The translations under genes were made by a program, and so were the position numbers. Below, one piece after another: positions 1 to 8,550 of a stretch of DNA of 64,000 bases. This DNA comes from Streptococcus oralis (lineage in GTDB: Bacteria > Bacillota > Bacilli > Lactobacillales > Streptococcaceae), in the NCBI RefSeq assembly GCF_003943415.1, contig NZ_RJPK01000001.1:248001-312000 (forward strand), given 5' to 3'. Numbering within the stretch: position 1 is the first letter of the stretch; the number at the start of each line of letters is the position of its first letter. The notes under the pieces were generated by a model that saw only the letters and a program-made list of their open reading frames with translations, was not told the DNA's origin and did no database searches.

Positions 1-175
1 TGTAGACAAGGCGAGAACCCGTCAGAAAGGTGGCTTTGGCCTTGGATTATCTTTGGCCAAGCAGATTGTTGATGCTTTACGAGGAACGATTAGCGTCAAA
101 GATAACAAGCCTAGAGGAACGATTTTTGAAGTTAAAATCGCTATCCAATCTCCTCCAAAACGAAAGAATAAATAA
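1..175 (+). CDS. ciaH: CiaH sensor kinase, C-terminal end (partial)
   Basis: The reading frame enters from the left edge (first full codon at 2) and stops with TAA at 173-175. The visible 57 residues hold the ATP-lid end of a histidine kinase: the G2 box GGFGLGLSLAKQIVDAL, then a basic tail ending KRKNK. The G2 box followed by the short basic tail matches my recollection of CiaH, the membrane kinase of the streptococcal CiaRH system, which governs competence, beta-lactam tolerance and the htrA regulon. The neighbouring DUF3270 gene also follows ciaH in pneumococcus. The sensor domain and the partner ciaR lie outside the window, so the name rests on the tail and context. Confidence 0.8.
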   Translation, partial: VDKARTRQKGGFGLGLSLAKQIVDALRGTISVKDNKPRGTIFEVKIAIQSPPKRKNK

Positions 176-206
176 AAAAGACAGTTTTGAGAAACTGTCT
201 TTTTAG
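175..206 (+). terminator. Rho-independent terminator of ciaH
   Basis: AAAAAGACAGTTT and AAACTGTCTTTTT form a 13-bp stem around a TGAG loop directly after the ciaH stop, followed by more T. It can also work weakly on the minus strand. Confidence 0.8.
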
Positions 207-218
207 ATAACAAGAAAA

Positions 219-249
219 GAGGTTGGTAGTAGTACCAACCTTTATTTTG
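219..249. terminator. Terminator of the convergent DUF3270 gene (bidirectional)
   Basis: GGTTGGTA and TACCAACC pair across a GTAG loop, with TTTATTTT on one side and, read on the minus strand, TCTTTTCTT on the other. It sits immediately past the stop of the minus-strand gene and separates the two convergent genes. Confidence 0.65.
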
Positions 250-526
250 AAAGTTTTCGTTTAATCATCTTTCGTTGAAGTTGTAAGAGGACGAAACTTG
301 TTCCCATTGCAGCGATAAAAGATAAAGCTGTATTTAATTTTAAGGCTAAAAAGATAAAGCTAAAAAGTGCCATAAAAATACAGAAACAAGCGATATTTAC
401 AAAAAATAAAATCTCTTTTAGGTTAGGGCCGACTGGGGCTTCAGGTGTGTAATCTTGGTAAAGCGGAGTTTGTTTCGATTCGGGAATTTGTTCAAACTCA
501 TAAGCTTCTAATTTTCTTGCGGGCAT
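242..526 (-). CDS. DUF3270 family small membrane protein
   Basis: A 94-residue protein with an N-terminal hydrophilic part of about 40 residues, including a proline-rich stretch YQDYTPEAPVGPN, two hydrophobic segments (about 40-62 and 64-82), and a basic tail QRKMIKRKLSK. This is the layout of the streptococcal DUF3270 family, whose function is unknown. The start is supported by TTAAGGAGAGA upstream. It is convergent with ciaH, as I recall for the pneumococcal chromosome, so a link to CiaRH is positional only. No catalytic motif is visible. Confidence 0.75.
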   Translation of the reverse strand: MPARKLEAYEFEQIPESKQTPLYQDYTPEAPVGPNLKEILFFVNIACFCIFMALFSFIFLALKLNTALSFIAAMGTSFVLLQLQRKMIKRKLSK

Positions 527-912
527 GATTCTCTCCTTAACAGTACCTAACTATTTTATCATTTTTTATGCAGAGAATTGTTACAGAATGGTTACAAAAC
601 TACTAAAGTCTCTTATCATCTTCTAAGTCACTCTTCTTGACACCTACTAGGGAAAGTGATAGCATGGATGTTACACTTAAAACAGATGACCTAACCTTCT
701 CTATTATAAATATACTGAGAAAGGAAAGGATAACTTATATAAATTGATAGCAAGCTGAGGCTTTTTCCTAAGATGATTTGTTGAGTTGCTACCTGGATAC
801 TTTTGAAGAGTTTTGGTAGAAGTTGTTTTGAATGGATGGAAGGACAGCGATTCTGTCTATTGGTCTGGGTGGCTTTTAAACTACCTCTGGGGAAAAGTTA
901 AAGGAGATAAGC
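527..912. other. 386-bp intergenic region between DUF3270 and hrtB
   Basis: It holds the minus-strand start region of the DUF3270 gene, a plus-strand promoter at 637-665, and about 240 nt of untranslated leader before hrtB. The leader has small potential hairpins (for example GACAG/CTGTC near 843-858 and CTACC/GGTAG) but no convincing conserved RNA or coding region. A 15-residue ORF at 832-879 has no ribosome binding site. Confidence 0.5.
637..665 (+). promoter_or_regulatory. Promoter for hrtBA
   Basis: TTGACA (637-642), a 17-nt spacer, and TAGCAT (660-665). The -35 is perfect and the spacing ideal. It would give a leader of about 240 nt. An imperfect dyad around 655-677 (AGTGAT ... TTACACT) overlaps the -10 and could be an operator, but this is weak. 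Confidence 0.5.
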
Positions 913-1968
913 ATGTATCTTGCTATCAAAGAAATAGTACGAAATAAACTTCGATATAGTTTGATTCTAACTACCATTTTTCTTATCGCTTTCATGGTCT
1001 TTTTTATGACCAGTTTAGCTCTTGGGCTTGTGCGGAACAACCGGGCCGCTATTGATAATTGGCAAGCAATGGGTGTCGTTTTATCCGACTACGCAAATGA
1101 TAATTTGACAGCATCCTTTATTCCTGAAAAGGACTACAAGGATAAGAGTTCTGAAGAGGCTGCTCCATTGGGCTATATGTTCGCTGTGACCAATCTAGTC
1201 GATGGTAGTGAAAAGGTCAATGTTTCCATTTTTGCTCAAGACTGGGACGCTTTTATCTCTCCTAGTTTGACGGAGGGTCGTTATCCTGAAGGAGATGATG
1301 AGGTTGTCGTGGATCAGTCTTTTGAAAACTATGGGATTAAGCTAGGCGATGCCATTCAGCTCAATGGAAGCGAGGCAAGTTACAAGATTGTAGGCCTGAC
1401 TCAAGGAAATAAATTTTTCACTGAGCCTGTTGTCTTTACGAGTCTGACAACTTACTGGACCTTACAAGGAACCTTGAAAGCCAATCGTTCTATCTCTGCC
1501 TTGGTATTGAAAAATGATATAGAAGTGGTCGGGGATGGACTGAAACAGATTTCTATTCCAAGAATGATATCGAAAATTCCTGGTTACACACCTCAGGTTA
1601 ATGTATTTTCAGGGATGATTCTCGCTATGATTGTTATCACAGGCTTGATTGTGGGTATTTTTGTTTATATCATTACTATCCAAAAACTAGGTCTTTATGG
1701 AATAATGCGGGCTCAGGGAATACAGACCAAAACCATTGTATGGTCCCTTTTCTGTCAAATCTTCCTCCTAGCTGGTATGGGGATTGCTTTAGCCTTGCTG
1801 GCAATCGGAGGAGTGATTTTAGTCTTACCAGCTACCTTCTTTTTCTACCCGAGTTGGATAGCCTACTCTGTCCTAAGCTTGGTAATTTCCTTGATGGCCC
1901 TTCTAGGTGGTGTCATTTCACTTCCACGCTTGCTAAAGGTGGACCCGATTACTGCAATTGCAGAATGA
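913..1968 (+). CDS. hrtB: HrtB-like ABC transporter permease (FtsX/MacB superfamily)
   Basis: A 351-residue permease with FtsX topology: one membrane helix near 16-38, an extracytoplasmic domain of about 190 residues, and three helices in the last 120 residues (about 236-258, 275-300, 315-340). The opening MYLAIKEIVRNKLRYSL and the following RNNRAAIDNW resemble HrtB/DevC-type permeases, which expel heme or lipophilic compounds as a dimer with an ATPase. AAAGGAG precedes the ATG. The ATPase gene follows after 13 nt, giving the B-A order known from lactococcal hrtRBA. No hrtR-type repressor is seen nearby. The substrate is inferred from similarity, so a related lipoprotein or peptide exporter is possible. 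Confidence 0.6.
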   Translation: MYLAIKEIVRNKLRYSLILTTIFLIAFMVFFMTSLALGLVRNNRAAIDNWQAMGVVLSDYANDNLTASFIPEKDYKDKSSEEAAPLGYMFAVTNLVDGSEKVNVSIFAQDWDAFISPSLTEGRYPEGDDEVVVDQSFENYGIKLGDAIQLNGSEASYKIVGLTQGNKFFTEPVVFTSLTTYWTLQGTLKANRSISALVLKNDIEVVGDGLKQISIPRMISKIPGYTPQVNVFSGMILAMIVITGLIVGIFVYIITIQKLGLYGIMRAQGIQTKTIVWSLFCQIFLLAGMGIALALLAIGGVILVLPATFFFYPSWIAYSVLSLVISLMALLGGVISLPRLLKVDPITAIAE

Positions 1969-1981
1969 TAAGGAGAATAGT

Positions 1982-2662
1982 ATGACAGCATTGATTGAAA
2001 TGAATCAAGTGACAAAAACCTACGGGGAAGGAAAGATGAAAGTCGTTGCCCTGCATGAGACGCATTTTCAGCTAAATGCGGGAGAGTTCGTAGCTATCGT
2101 TGGGCCCTCAGGTTCTGGAAAGACGACCTTTCTAACAACTCTAGGACAACTACAGGAAGCATCGAGTGGAAAGATTTTGGTAAAGGGGAAGGAAACAGGC
2201 AGTTTGACGGAGAAGGAAAAAACAGACCTCCGTTTTAGAGAGTTTGGTTTCATTCTCCAGGCTTCAAACCTAATTCCTTTTCTAACAGTCAAGGAACAGC
2301 TGGATTTGATTGACAGACTGGATAAGGGAAAAAATAGTAAAAGTGACCGAAAAGAGCTCTTTGACTTGTTGGATTTGGAAAAAGTACAAGATCATTATCC
2401 CAAGGCTCTATCAGGTGGCGAACGTCAACGTGCCGCGATAGCTAGAGCGCTTTATAACAATCCAAGCATCGTGCTTGCAGATGAGCCGACAGCCAGTCTG
2501 GATACCGAGCGTGCTTACCAAGTAACGGAAATGTTAGCTGCCATTGCCCATGAACAAGGTAGAGGAGTTGTCATGATTACACATGATACTCGTCTTCTTG
2601 ATAAGGTTGACCGTATTTATGTTATGAATGATGGCCACCTAGTTGAAGAAAAACACGCATAA
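1982..2662 (+). CDS. hrtA: HrtA-like ABC transporter ATP-binding protein
   Basis: A 226-residue ATPase of the MacB/LolD type, powering the upstream permease. It shows Walker A GPSGSGKT (41-48), the signature LSGGERQ, Walker B IVLADEPTASLD, and the switch His in MITHDT. The chosen ATG at 1982 has AAGGAG at 1970-1975; the longer frame from 1958 would overlap the permease stop and lacks a binding site. The two genes form one operon closed by a terminator. Heme export is the best guess from HrtA similarity, not demonstrated. Confidence 0.7.
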   Translation: MTALIEMNQVTKTYGEGKMKVVALHETHFQLNAGEFVAIVGPSGSGKTTFLTTLGQLQEASSGKILVKGKETGSLTEKEKTDLRFREFGFILQASNLIPFLTVKEQLDLIDRLDKGKNSKSDRKELFDLLDLEKVQDHYPKALSGGERQRAAIARALYNNPSIVLADEPTASLDTERAYQVTEMLAAIAHEQGRGVVMITHDTRLLDKVDRIYVMNDGHLVEEKHA

Positions 2663-2667
2663 AAAAG

Positions 2668-2701
2668 AAAGTGGACGGTGCTGCTTACTGTTCACTTTTT
2701 T
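2668..2701 (+). terminator. Terminator of hrtBA
   Basis: AAAGTGGACGG and CTGTTCACTTT pair over 11 bp (two G-U) around a 9-nt loop, followed by a run of T. Confidence 0.75.
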
Positions 2702-2774
2702 GATTGCAAACTTTAAAAAATGACGTTGACTTTTTATAAAATTCCTGGTATTCATAGCTGATTTTTGAGAATTG

Positions 2775-2791
2775 TGGTATAATTTTTCTTA
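2775..2791 (+). promoter_or_regulatory. Extended -10 promoter giving a leaderless mRNA
   Basis: TGG followed by TATAAT (2778-2783), seven bases (TTTTCTT), then the ATG at 2791. The first purine at the expected start point is the A of the start codon, and no Shine-Dalgarno exists between the promoter and the ATG. Confidence 0.7.
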
Positions 2792-3720
2792 TGGAAAAGA
2801 TTATCATTACAGCAACTGCTGAAAGTATTGAACAAGTTGAACAACTACTCGAAGCTGGCGTAGACCGTATCTATGTCGGTGAGAAAGATTTTGGTCTTCG
2901 TCTGCCAACAACCTTTAGTCATGACCAATTGCGTGAGATTGCTAAGTTGGTTCATGAAGCAGGCAAGGAATTGATTGTTGCGGTTAATGCCCTCATGCAC
3001 CAAGATATGATGGACCGAATCAAGCCCTTTCTAGACTTTTTGGAAGAAATCAAGACAGACTATATTACTGTTGGGGATGCAGGTGTCTTTTACGTGGTCA
3101 ACCGTGATGGCTATTCCTTTAAGACCATCTACGATGCTTCAACCATGGTGACAAGCAGTCGTCAGATTAACTTCTGGGGTCAAAAGGCTGGCGCATCCGA
3201 AGCTGTTTTAGCACGTGAAATTCCATCTGCTGAACTCTTCAAGATGCCCGAGATTTTGGAAATTCCTGCTGAAGTCTTGGTTTACGGAGCTAGCGTCATT
3301 CACCATTCTAAGCGTCCGCTCTTACAAAACTACTACAACTTCACGCACATCGATGACGAAAAGACGCGTAAACGTGATCTCTTCTTAGCAGAACCAAGTG
3401 ATCCAGAGAGCCATTATTCCATCTTTGAAGATAATCATGGTACCCATATCTTTGCTAACAATGACCTTGATTTGATGACCAAATTGATAGAATTGGTGGA
3501 GCATGGTTTTACCCATTGGAAGCTAGAAGGGCTCTACACACCAGGTCAAAACTTTGTTGAGATTGCTAAACTCTTTATCCAAGCGCGTAGCTTGATTCAA
3601 GAGGGGAATTTCAGCCATGACCAAGCCTTCTTTTTAGATGAGGAAGTGCGCAAGTTACACCCTAAAAACCGTTTCCTCGATACAGGATTCTATGATTACG
3701 ATCCTGATATGGTTAAATAG
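2791..3720 (+). CDS. Peptidase U32 family protein, YrrN/TrhP1-like
   Basis: A 309-residue protein of the U32 family, with the TIM-barrel start TATAESIEQVEQLLEAGVD and later EILEIPAEVLVYGAS. Its length matches the short member (YrrN/TrhP1) of the Bacillus yrrN-yrrO pair, which serves prephenate-dependent hydroxylation of tRNA uridine-34. The Cys residues of the usual U32 signature are absent: after VYGAS the sequence reads VIHHSKRPLLQNYYNF. The long partner (YrrO type) is not next to it. Transcription appears leaderless. A genuine protease activity is unlikely; the tRNA role is inferred from family. Confidence 0.65.
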   Translation: MEKIIITATAESIEQVEQLLEAGVDRIYVGEKDFGLRLPTTFSHDQLREIAKLVHEAGKELIVAVNALMHQDMMDRIKPFLDFLEEIKTDYITVGDAGVFYVVNRDGYSFKTIYDASTMVTSSRQINFWGQKAGASEAVLAREIPSAELFKMPEILEIPAEVLVYGASVIHHSKRPLLQNYYNFTHIDDEKTRKRDLFLAEPSDPESHYSIFEDNHGTHIFANNDLDLMTKLIELVEHGFTHWKLEGLYTPGQNFVEIAKLFIQARSLIQEGNFSHDQAFFLDEEVRKLHPKNRFLDTGFYDYDPDMVK

Positions 3721-3726
3721 GACACG

Positions 3727-3758
3727 AAAACCCGAAATAAAAATGTTCGGGTTTTTCA
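3727..3758 (+). terminator. Terminator after the U32 gene
   Basis: AAAACCCGAA and TTCGGGTTTT pair around a 9-nt A-rich loop, followed by T residues. Confidence 0.8.
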
Positions 3759-3787
3759 AGTGTATTCATGAAATAAAAACGGATACA

Positions 3788-3796
3788 TGTTATAAT
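3788..3796 (+). promoter_or_regulatory. Extended -10 promoter of the rpiA-deoB-punA operon
   Basis: TGTTATAAT, that is TGn directly before a perfect TATAAT (3791-3796), 29 nt ahead of the GTG start of rpiA. No strong -35 is seen. Confidence 0.6.
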
Positions 3797-3825
3797 AAAA
3801 GTAGCTCTTTAATGGAGGTGCTTAA

Positions 3826-4509
3826 GTGGAGAATCTGAAAAAGATGGCAGGTATCAAGGCTGCTGAGTTTGTCAAGGATGGTATGGTTGTCGGACTGGGA
3901 ACTGGCTCTACTGCCTATTATTTCGTAGAAGAAATCGGTCGTCGTATTAAGGAAGAAGGATTGCAGATTACTGCTGTAACGACTTCCAGTGTGACCAGTA
4001 AACAGGCTGAAGGTCTTAAAATCCCGCTCAAGTCGATTGATCAAGTAGACTTTGTCGATGTGACAGTCGATGGAGCAGATGAAGTGGATAGCCAGTTTAA
4101 TGGGATCAAAGGTGGTGGTGGTGCCCTTCTGATGGAGAAGGTTGTGGCAACGCCCTCAAAAGAATACATTTGGGTGGTTGATGAAAGCAAACTAGTAGAG
4201 AAACTAGGTGCTTTTAAATTGCCAGTAGAAGTGGTTCAGTATGGATCAGAACAGGTCTTTCGTCGGTTTGAGCGAGCTGGCTACAAACCAAGTTTCCGTG
4301 AAAAAGACGGCCAACGTTTTGTGACAGATATGCAGAACTTTATCATTGATCTAGCCTTGGAAGTCATCGAAGACCCAATTGCTTTCGGACAAGAATTAGA
4401 CCATGTCGTTGGTGTCGTGGAGCATGGCTTGTTTAACCAAATGGTGGATAAGGTCATCGTAGCGGGACGGGATGGGGTTCAGATTTTAACTTCAACAAAA
4501 GCAAGATAA
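3826..4509 (+). CDS. rpiA: Ribose-5-phosphate isomerase A
   Basis: A 227-residue enzyme interconverting ribose 5-phosphate and ribulose 5-phosphate. Visible motifs are the phosphate loop GLGTGSTA (23-30), the catalytic acidic stretch DGADEVD (82-88) and KGGGGA (95-100) followed by the conserved Glu104. The start is GTG, chosen because TGGAGGTG lies 7 nt upstream and because it leaves the usual N-terminal helix. It heads an operon with deoB, DUF1697 and punA and would feed ribose 5-phosphate released from nucleosides into the pentose phosphate pathway. Length and motifs are typical for the A-type enzyme. Confidence 0.95.
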   Translation: MENLKKMAGIKAAEFVKDGMVVGLGTGSTAYYFVEEIGRRIKEEGLQITAVTTSSVTSKQAEGLKIPLKSIDQVDFVDVTVDGADEVDSQFNGIKGGGGALLMEKVVATPSKEYIWVVDESKLVEKLGAFKLPVEVVQYGSEQVFRRFERAGYKPSFREKDGQRFVTDMQNFIIDLALEVIEDPIAFGQELDHVVGVVEHGLFNQMVDKVIVAGRDGVQILTSTKAR

Positions 4510-4532
4510 CTAAAATAATAAGGAGACAGATT

Positions 4533-5744
4533 ATGTCAAAATTTAATCGAATTCACTTGGTGGTACTGGATTCTGTCGGAATTGGTGCTGCACCAGATGC
4601 TAATAACTTTGTCAATGCAGGGGTTCCAGATGGAGCTTCTGATACACTGGGACACATTTCCAAAACAGTTGGTTTGAATGTTTCAAACATGGCTAAAATC
4701 GGTCTAGGAAATATTCCTCGTGAAACGCCTTTGAAGACTGTACCAGCTGAAAGTAATCCAACAGGTTATGCAACGAAATTGGAAGAAGTATCTCTTGGTA
4801 AGGATACTATGACTGGACACTGGGAAATCATGGGACTTAACATTACGGAGCCTTTCGATACTTTCTGGAATGGATTCCCGGAAGAAATCTTGACAAAAAT
4901 CGAAGAATTTTCAGGACGCAAGGTCATTCGTGAAGCCAACAAACCGTACTCAGGAACAGCTGTTATTGATGACTTTGGACCACGCCAAATGGAAACTGGC
5001 GAGTTGATTATCTATACTTCAGCTGACCCTGTCTTGCAAATCGCTGCCCACGAAGACATCATTCCTCTGGATGAACTATACCGTATCTGTGAATATGCTC
5101 GTTCGATTACTCTTGAGCGCCCAGCACTTCTAGGTCGTATCATTGCCCGTCCTTATGTAGGTGAGCCTGGTAACTTCACTCGTACAGCTAATCGTCGTGA
5201 CTTGGCAGTTTCGCCATTTGCACCAACTATTTTGGATAAATTGAACGAAGCAGGTATTGATACTTATGCTGTTGGAAAAATAAATGATATCTTTAACGGT
5301 GCTGGTATCAACCATGACATGGGTCATAACAAGTCAAATAGTCATGGAATTGATACACTTTTGAAGACTATGGGACTTGCTGAGTTTGAAAAAGGATTCT
5401 CCTTCACAAACTTAGTTGACTTTGATGCCCTTTATGGCCACCGTCGTAATGCTCATGGTTACCGTGATTGCTTGCATGAGTTTGATGAACGCTTGCCTGA
5501 AATTATCGCAGCCATGAGAGAGAATGACCTTCTCTTGATTACAGCGGACCATGGAAATGACCCAACCTATGCAGGAACAGACCACACTCGTGAATATATT
5601 CCACTTTTAGCTTACAGTCCATCCTTTAAAGGAAATGGTGTCATTCCAGTTGGACATTTTGCAGATATCTCAGCGACTGTTGCGGATAACTTTGGTGTTG
5701 AAACAGCCATGATTGGGGAAAGTTTCTTAGATGAATTGGTATAA
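4533..5744 (+). CDS. deoB: Phosphopentomutase
   Basis: A 403-residue enzyme of the alkaline-phosphatase superfamily that converts (deoxy)ribose 1-phosphate to the 5-phosphate. Metal-binding and active-site motifs are present: [13 protein letters not shown] (11-23), DTMTGHWE (91-98, with the threonine that carries phosphate), NDIFNGAGI, and [10 protein letters not shown] with TDHTREYIP near the C-terminus. AAGGAG precedes the ATG. It sits between rpiA and punA, so phosphorolysis products pass directly to it. The next gene overlaps its last 14 bases. Confidence 0.96.
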   Translation: MSKFNRIHLVVLDSVGIGAAPDANNFVNAGVPDGASDTLGHISKTVGLNVSNMAKIGLGNIPRETPLKTVPAESNPTGYATKLEEVSLGKDTMTGHWEIMGLNITEPFDTFWNGFPEEILTKIEEFSGRKVIREANKPYSGTAVIDDFGPRQMETGELIIYTSADPVLQIAAHEDIIPLDELYRICEYARSITLERPALLGRIIARPYVGEPGNFTRTANRRDLAVSPFAPTILDKLNEAGIDTYAVGKINDIFNGAGINHDMGHNKSNSHGIDTLLKTMGLAEFEKGFSFTNLVDFDALYGHRRNAHGYRDCLHEFDERLPEIIAAMRENDLLLITADHGNDPTYAGTDHTREYIPLLAYSPSFKGNGVIPVGHFADISATVADNFGVETAMIGESFLDELV

Positions 5745-6306
5745 TATTACGCGATATGCTTTACTTGTTCGGGGGATTAATGTCGGTGGGAAAAATAAAG
5801 TTGTCATGGCGGATCTTCGTCAAGAATTGACAGAGTTGTGTTTGGAGAAGGTTGAAACCTACATCAACAGTGGCAATATTTTCTTTACTTCGACAGATCC
5901 CAAAGCCCGATTGGTTGAAAAGTTAGAGGCTTTCTTTGAAGTCCATTATCCATTTATTCAGAGCTTTTCTTTGCTGAGTCTAGAGGACTTTGAGGCGGAA
6001 CTTGAAAATCTGCCAGAATGGTGGACCAAAGATTTGGCACGAAAGGATGTCCTCTTTTACACGGAGGGCTTGGATGTGGGTCAAGTCATTGAGAAAGTTG
6101 AAAGTTTAGAACTGAAAGATGAAGTGGTTCATTTTGGAAGACTTGGGATTTTCTGGGGGAAATTCTCTGAAGAATCCTACTATGCAACTGCCTATCACAA
6201 GTACTTGCTCAAGATGCCTTTTTATCGCAACATCACCATTCGCAATGCCAAAACCTTTGACAAAATCGGTCAAATGCTAAAAAATAATAAAGGAGACACA
6301 CAATGA
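5731..6306 (+). CDS. DUF1697 family protein
   Basis: A 191-residue DUF1697 protein: [15 protein letters not shown] near the start, YINSGNIFF, and RNAKTFDKI near the end. Function is unknown. The ATG at 5731 lies inside the deoB coding end and adds about six residues before the point where this family normally starts (M-x-Y-A-L-L-R-G-I-N). Here the codon at that point (5749-5751) is ACG, so either the upstream ATG is used or a non-ATG codon is. No good Shine-Dalgarno precedes either. It is in frame with a coupled operon, and its stop overlaps the punA start (ATGA). Confidence 0.75.
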   Translation: MNWYNITRYALLVRGINVGGKNKVVMADLRQELTELCLEKVETYINSGNIFFTSTDPKARLVEKLEAFFEVHYPFIQSFSLLSLEDFEAELENLPEWWTKDLARKDVLFYTEGLDVGQVIEKVESLELKDEVVHFGRLGIFWGKFSEESYYATAYHKYLLKMPFYRNITIRNAKTFDKIGQMLKNNKGDTQ

Positions 6307-7112
6307 CATTTTTAGATAAGATCAAGGAAACAGCTGCTTTCCTGAAAGACAAGGGAATCCAAGCACCTGAGTTTGGTTTAATCCTTGGATCGGGTCTTGG
6401 AGAACTTGCAGAAGAAATCGAAAATCCTGTTGTAGTAGACTATGCTGAGATTCCAAACTGGGGCCGCTCTACAGTAGTTGGTCATGCTGGTAAATTGGTA
6501 TATGGTGACCTTGCAGGTCGCAAGGTCTTGGCTCTTCAAGGTCGTTTCCATTTCTACGAGGGAAATCCTCTGGAAGTGGTGACTTTCCCAGTACGTGTGA
6601 TGAAAGTTCTCGGATGTGAAGGTGTCATTGTAACCAATGCAGCTGGAGGTATTGGATTTGGTCCTGGTACCTTGATGGCTATCTCAGACCATATCAATAT
6701 GACGGGGCAAAACCCATTGATGGGTGAAAACTTAGATGATTTTGGTCCACGTTTCCCAGATATGTCTAAAGCCTACACTCCAGAATATCGTGCTACTGCC
6801 CATGAAGTGGCTAAAAAACTCGGTATCAAGCTTGATGAAGGTGTCTATATCGGTGTAACTGGTCCGACTTATGAAACACCTGCAGAGATTCGTGCCTATA
6901 AGACATTGGGAGCAGATGCAGTTGGTATGTCCACTGTTCCTGAAGTTATTGTGGCAGCCCACTCAGGCTTGAAAGTTCTAGGAATTTCATGTATCACTAA
7001 CCATGCTGCTGGTTTCCAAGAAGAACTCAACCACGAAGAAGTTGTAGAAGTGACTGAACGTGTTAAAGGCGACTTCAAAGGCTTGCTTAAAGCGATTCTT
7101 GCTGAATTGTAA
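6303..7112 (+). CDS. punA: Purine nucleoside phosphorylase, PNP-I (trimeric) type
   Basis: A 269-residue phosphorylase cleaving inosine and guanosine (and deoxy forms) to base plus ribose 1-phosphate. It carries LILGSGLGELAE, VVGHAGKLVYG, LQGRFHFYEG, VTNAAGGI and ISCITNHAAG, all hallmarks of the low-molecular-mass homotrimeric class. AAAGGAG lies ahead of the ATG, which overlaps the stop of the DUF1697 gene by 4 nt. Its product is the substrate of deoB two genes upstream. The later deoD gene encodes the other, hexameric class, so the two cover different purines. Confidence 0.95.
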   Translation: MTFLDKIKETAAFLKDKGIQAPEFGLILGSGLGELAEEIENPVVVDYAEIPNWGRSTVVGHAGKLVYGDLAGRKVLALQGRFHFYEGNPLEVVTFPVRVMKVLGCEGVIVTNAAGGIGFGPGTLMAISDHINMTGQNPLMGENLDDFGPRFPDMSKAYTPEYRATAHEVAKKLGIKLDEGVYIGVTGPTYETPAEIRAYKTLGADAVGMSTVPEVIVAAHSGLKVLGISCITNHAAGFQEELNHEEVVEVTERVKGDFKGLLKAILAEL

Positions 7113-7114
7113 TC

Positions 7115-8398
7115 ATGTTAATAGAATTGAGGAGTATTTTTCGAAAAATCCCTTATAATTTTAGATTATTCATAGCAGTAATTCTGCAAGGAATAGTTTC
7201 GGGTTTATCTGGTATATTTCTCCATTATCTTTTAGAGATGGTGGAGGGGCTAGCTTTTGGTCAGTCAGAGCATCATAGTGGATTTTTGACAGATGGAGTT
7301 TCCTCCTCACGGATAGGACTAAGTTTAATAATCGTGGGTCTTAGCTCGTCCTTAGTCTGGTACTTCTTGCAAAAAGGGTCGAAGATTTATTCCATCAAAG
7401 CTCAGATGAAGGATGAGACTTCACAATACAAGCTTCATTTTTTAAGACAGCTATTTCATTCAATTTGGCAGATTATTGCAGTTGGAGGGGGAGCACCTAT
7501 TGGCAAAGAAGCTGCGCCACGAGAGATTGGAACTCTATTTGCCGGGCCAATTGGAAAAATATGTATACTGTCTATGAAGGATCGCATCTTTCTCCTTGCT
7601 TGTGGTGCTGGTGCTGGTTTAGCGGCTGTCTATCAGGTTCCATTAACAAGTGTTTTCTTCGTTTTTGAGACTCTAGGAATTACTCTATCTATCAAGCGAT
7701 TTGTCTTAGTCGGTTTGACTACCTATGTGTCAACCTATACAGCAGGATTGGTTATTTCAGATCATGCTCTCTACCAGATTCCAGCTATTGCATGGTCATT
7801 AAAGGAAGTGTGGTTTGTCCCTTTATTAGTTCTTTTCTTAACCCCCCTAGCTTGGCTTTTTGGTCGTTCAAGTAAAGAAGTGTCTTCAAACAGGATAAAA
7901 GATCAACGAATACTTCTCACATTGCCCTCAGCTTTTCTTTTTCTTGTTGGTCTGGCAAGTTACTTTCCGCATCTACTTGGCAATGGACGCATGATGGCTC
8001 AGGAAATTTTAAATGGTAGCAGTGGTCAAACAGTGCTTCTCATGTTTTTCCTAAAAGCAGTGGTCGTTCTTATTTTCCTTTGGGCAGGGGCCTATGGTGG
8101 TACTCTTACGCCATCTTTTGCCTTGGGGATGGCTGGAGCTGCTCTCTTGGGCATGATTCTAGGTTTGGACAGCCAGCCAAGCATTTTGCTTTTGGGATCG
8201 GTTTGCTTTTTATCTGTGACCTTGAGGGCACCCATTTCTGCAACCGGATTAGTTATAGGTTTCACTGGGCTAGGTATAGATTCTCTTCCGTATCTCTTAG
8301 TATCTGCTTTCCTAGCTTATGGTTTTGCAAAAGTGTTAGACCGTTTTCCTTGGGCTAGCATACTGTGTAAGATGTCAAAGAATAAAGTAATTAGGTAG
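7115..8398 (+). CDS. ClC-type chloride/anion channel or antiporter
   Basis: A 427-residue membrane protein with about ten hydrophobic helices and the three ClC filter-region motifs: GGGAPIGKEAAPRE (equivalent of GREGP, gating Glu kept), GAGAGLAAVYQVPLTSVFFVFE, and GAYGGTLTPSFALG (equivalent of GxFxP). It moves Cl- or another halide across the membrane; sequence alone does not separate channel, H+-antiporter or fluoride-specific type. The ATG lies 2 nt after the punA stop and has no Shine-Dalgarno, so translation probably restarts after punA. No clear terminator follows. Confidence 0.85.
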   Translation: MLIELRSIFRKIPYNFRLFIAVILQGIVSGLSGIFLHYLLEMVEGLAFGQSEHHSGFLTDGVSSSRIGLSLIIVGLSSSLVWYFLQKGSKIYSIKAQMKDETSQYKLHFLRQLFHSIWQIIAVGGGAPIGKEAAPREIGTLFAGPIGKICILSMKDRIFLLACGAGAGLAAVYQVPLTSVFFVFETLGITLSIKRFVLVGLTTYVSTYTAGLVISDHALYQIPAIAWSLKEVWFVPLLVLFLTPLAWLFGRSSKEVSSNRIKDQRILLTLPSAFLFLVGLASYFPHLLGNGRMMAQEILNGSSGQTVLLMFFLKAVVVLIFLWAGAYGGTLTPSFALGMAGAALLGMILGLDSQPSILLLGSVCFLSVTLRAPISATGLVIGFTGLGIDSLPYLLVSAFLAYGFAKVLDRFPWASILCKMSKNKVIR

Positions 8399-8550
8399 GA
8401 AATGCCCGTTTCTTCTAATCAAGGATTTATCTTAAAAGATTAAAAAGTATTGTCAGTTTATCAATAACTGTTTTAAATAAAAATGTAGTAGGCTTATCGG
8501 AGTCATGATTGAATACGATTTTTCCTAGCTATGAAATATAAAAATAAAAA

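Noticed and set aside
832..879. 15-residue ORF in the leader of hrtB
   Set aside because: No ribosome binding site, and no support from a conserved family; likely chance.
527..912. Cia-dependent small RNA after ciaH
   Set aside because: No TTTAAG-N5-TTTAAG promoter repeat and no anti-Shine-Dalgarno hairpin RNA were seen.
5738..5745. GGTATAAT as a fourth leaderless promoter
   Set aside because: It lies in the deoB coding end and no in-frame ATG follows at seven bases, so it does not fit the rule.
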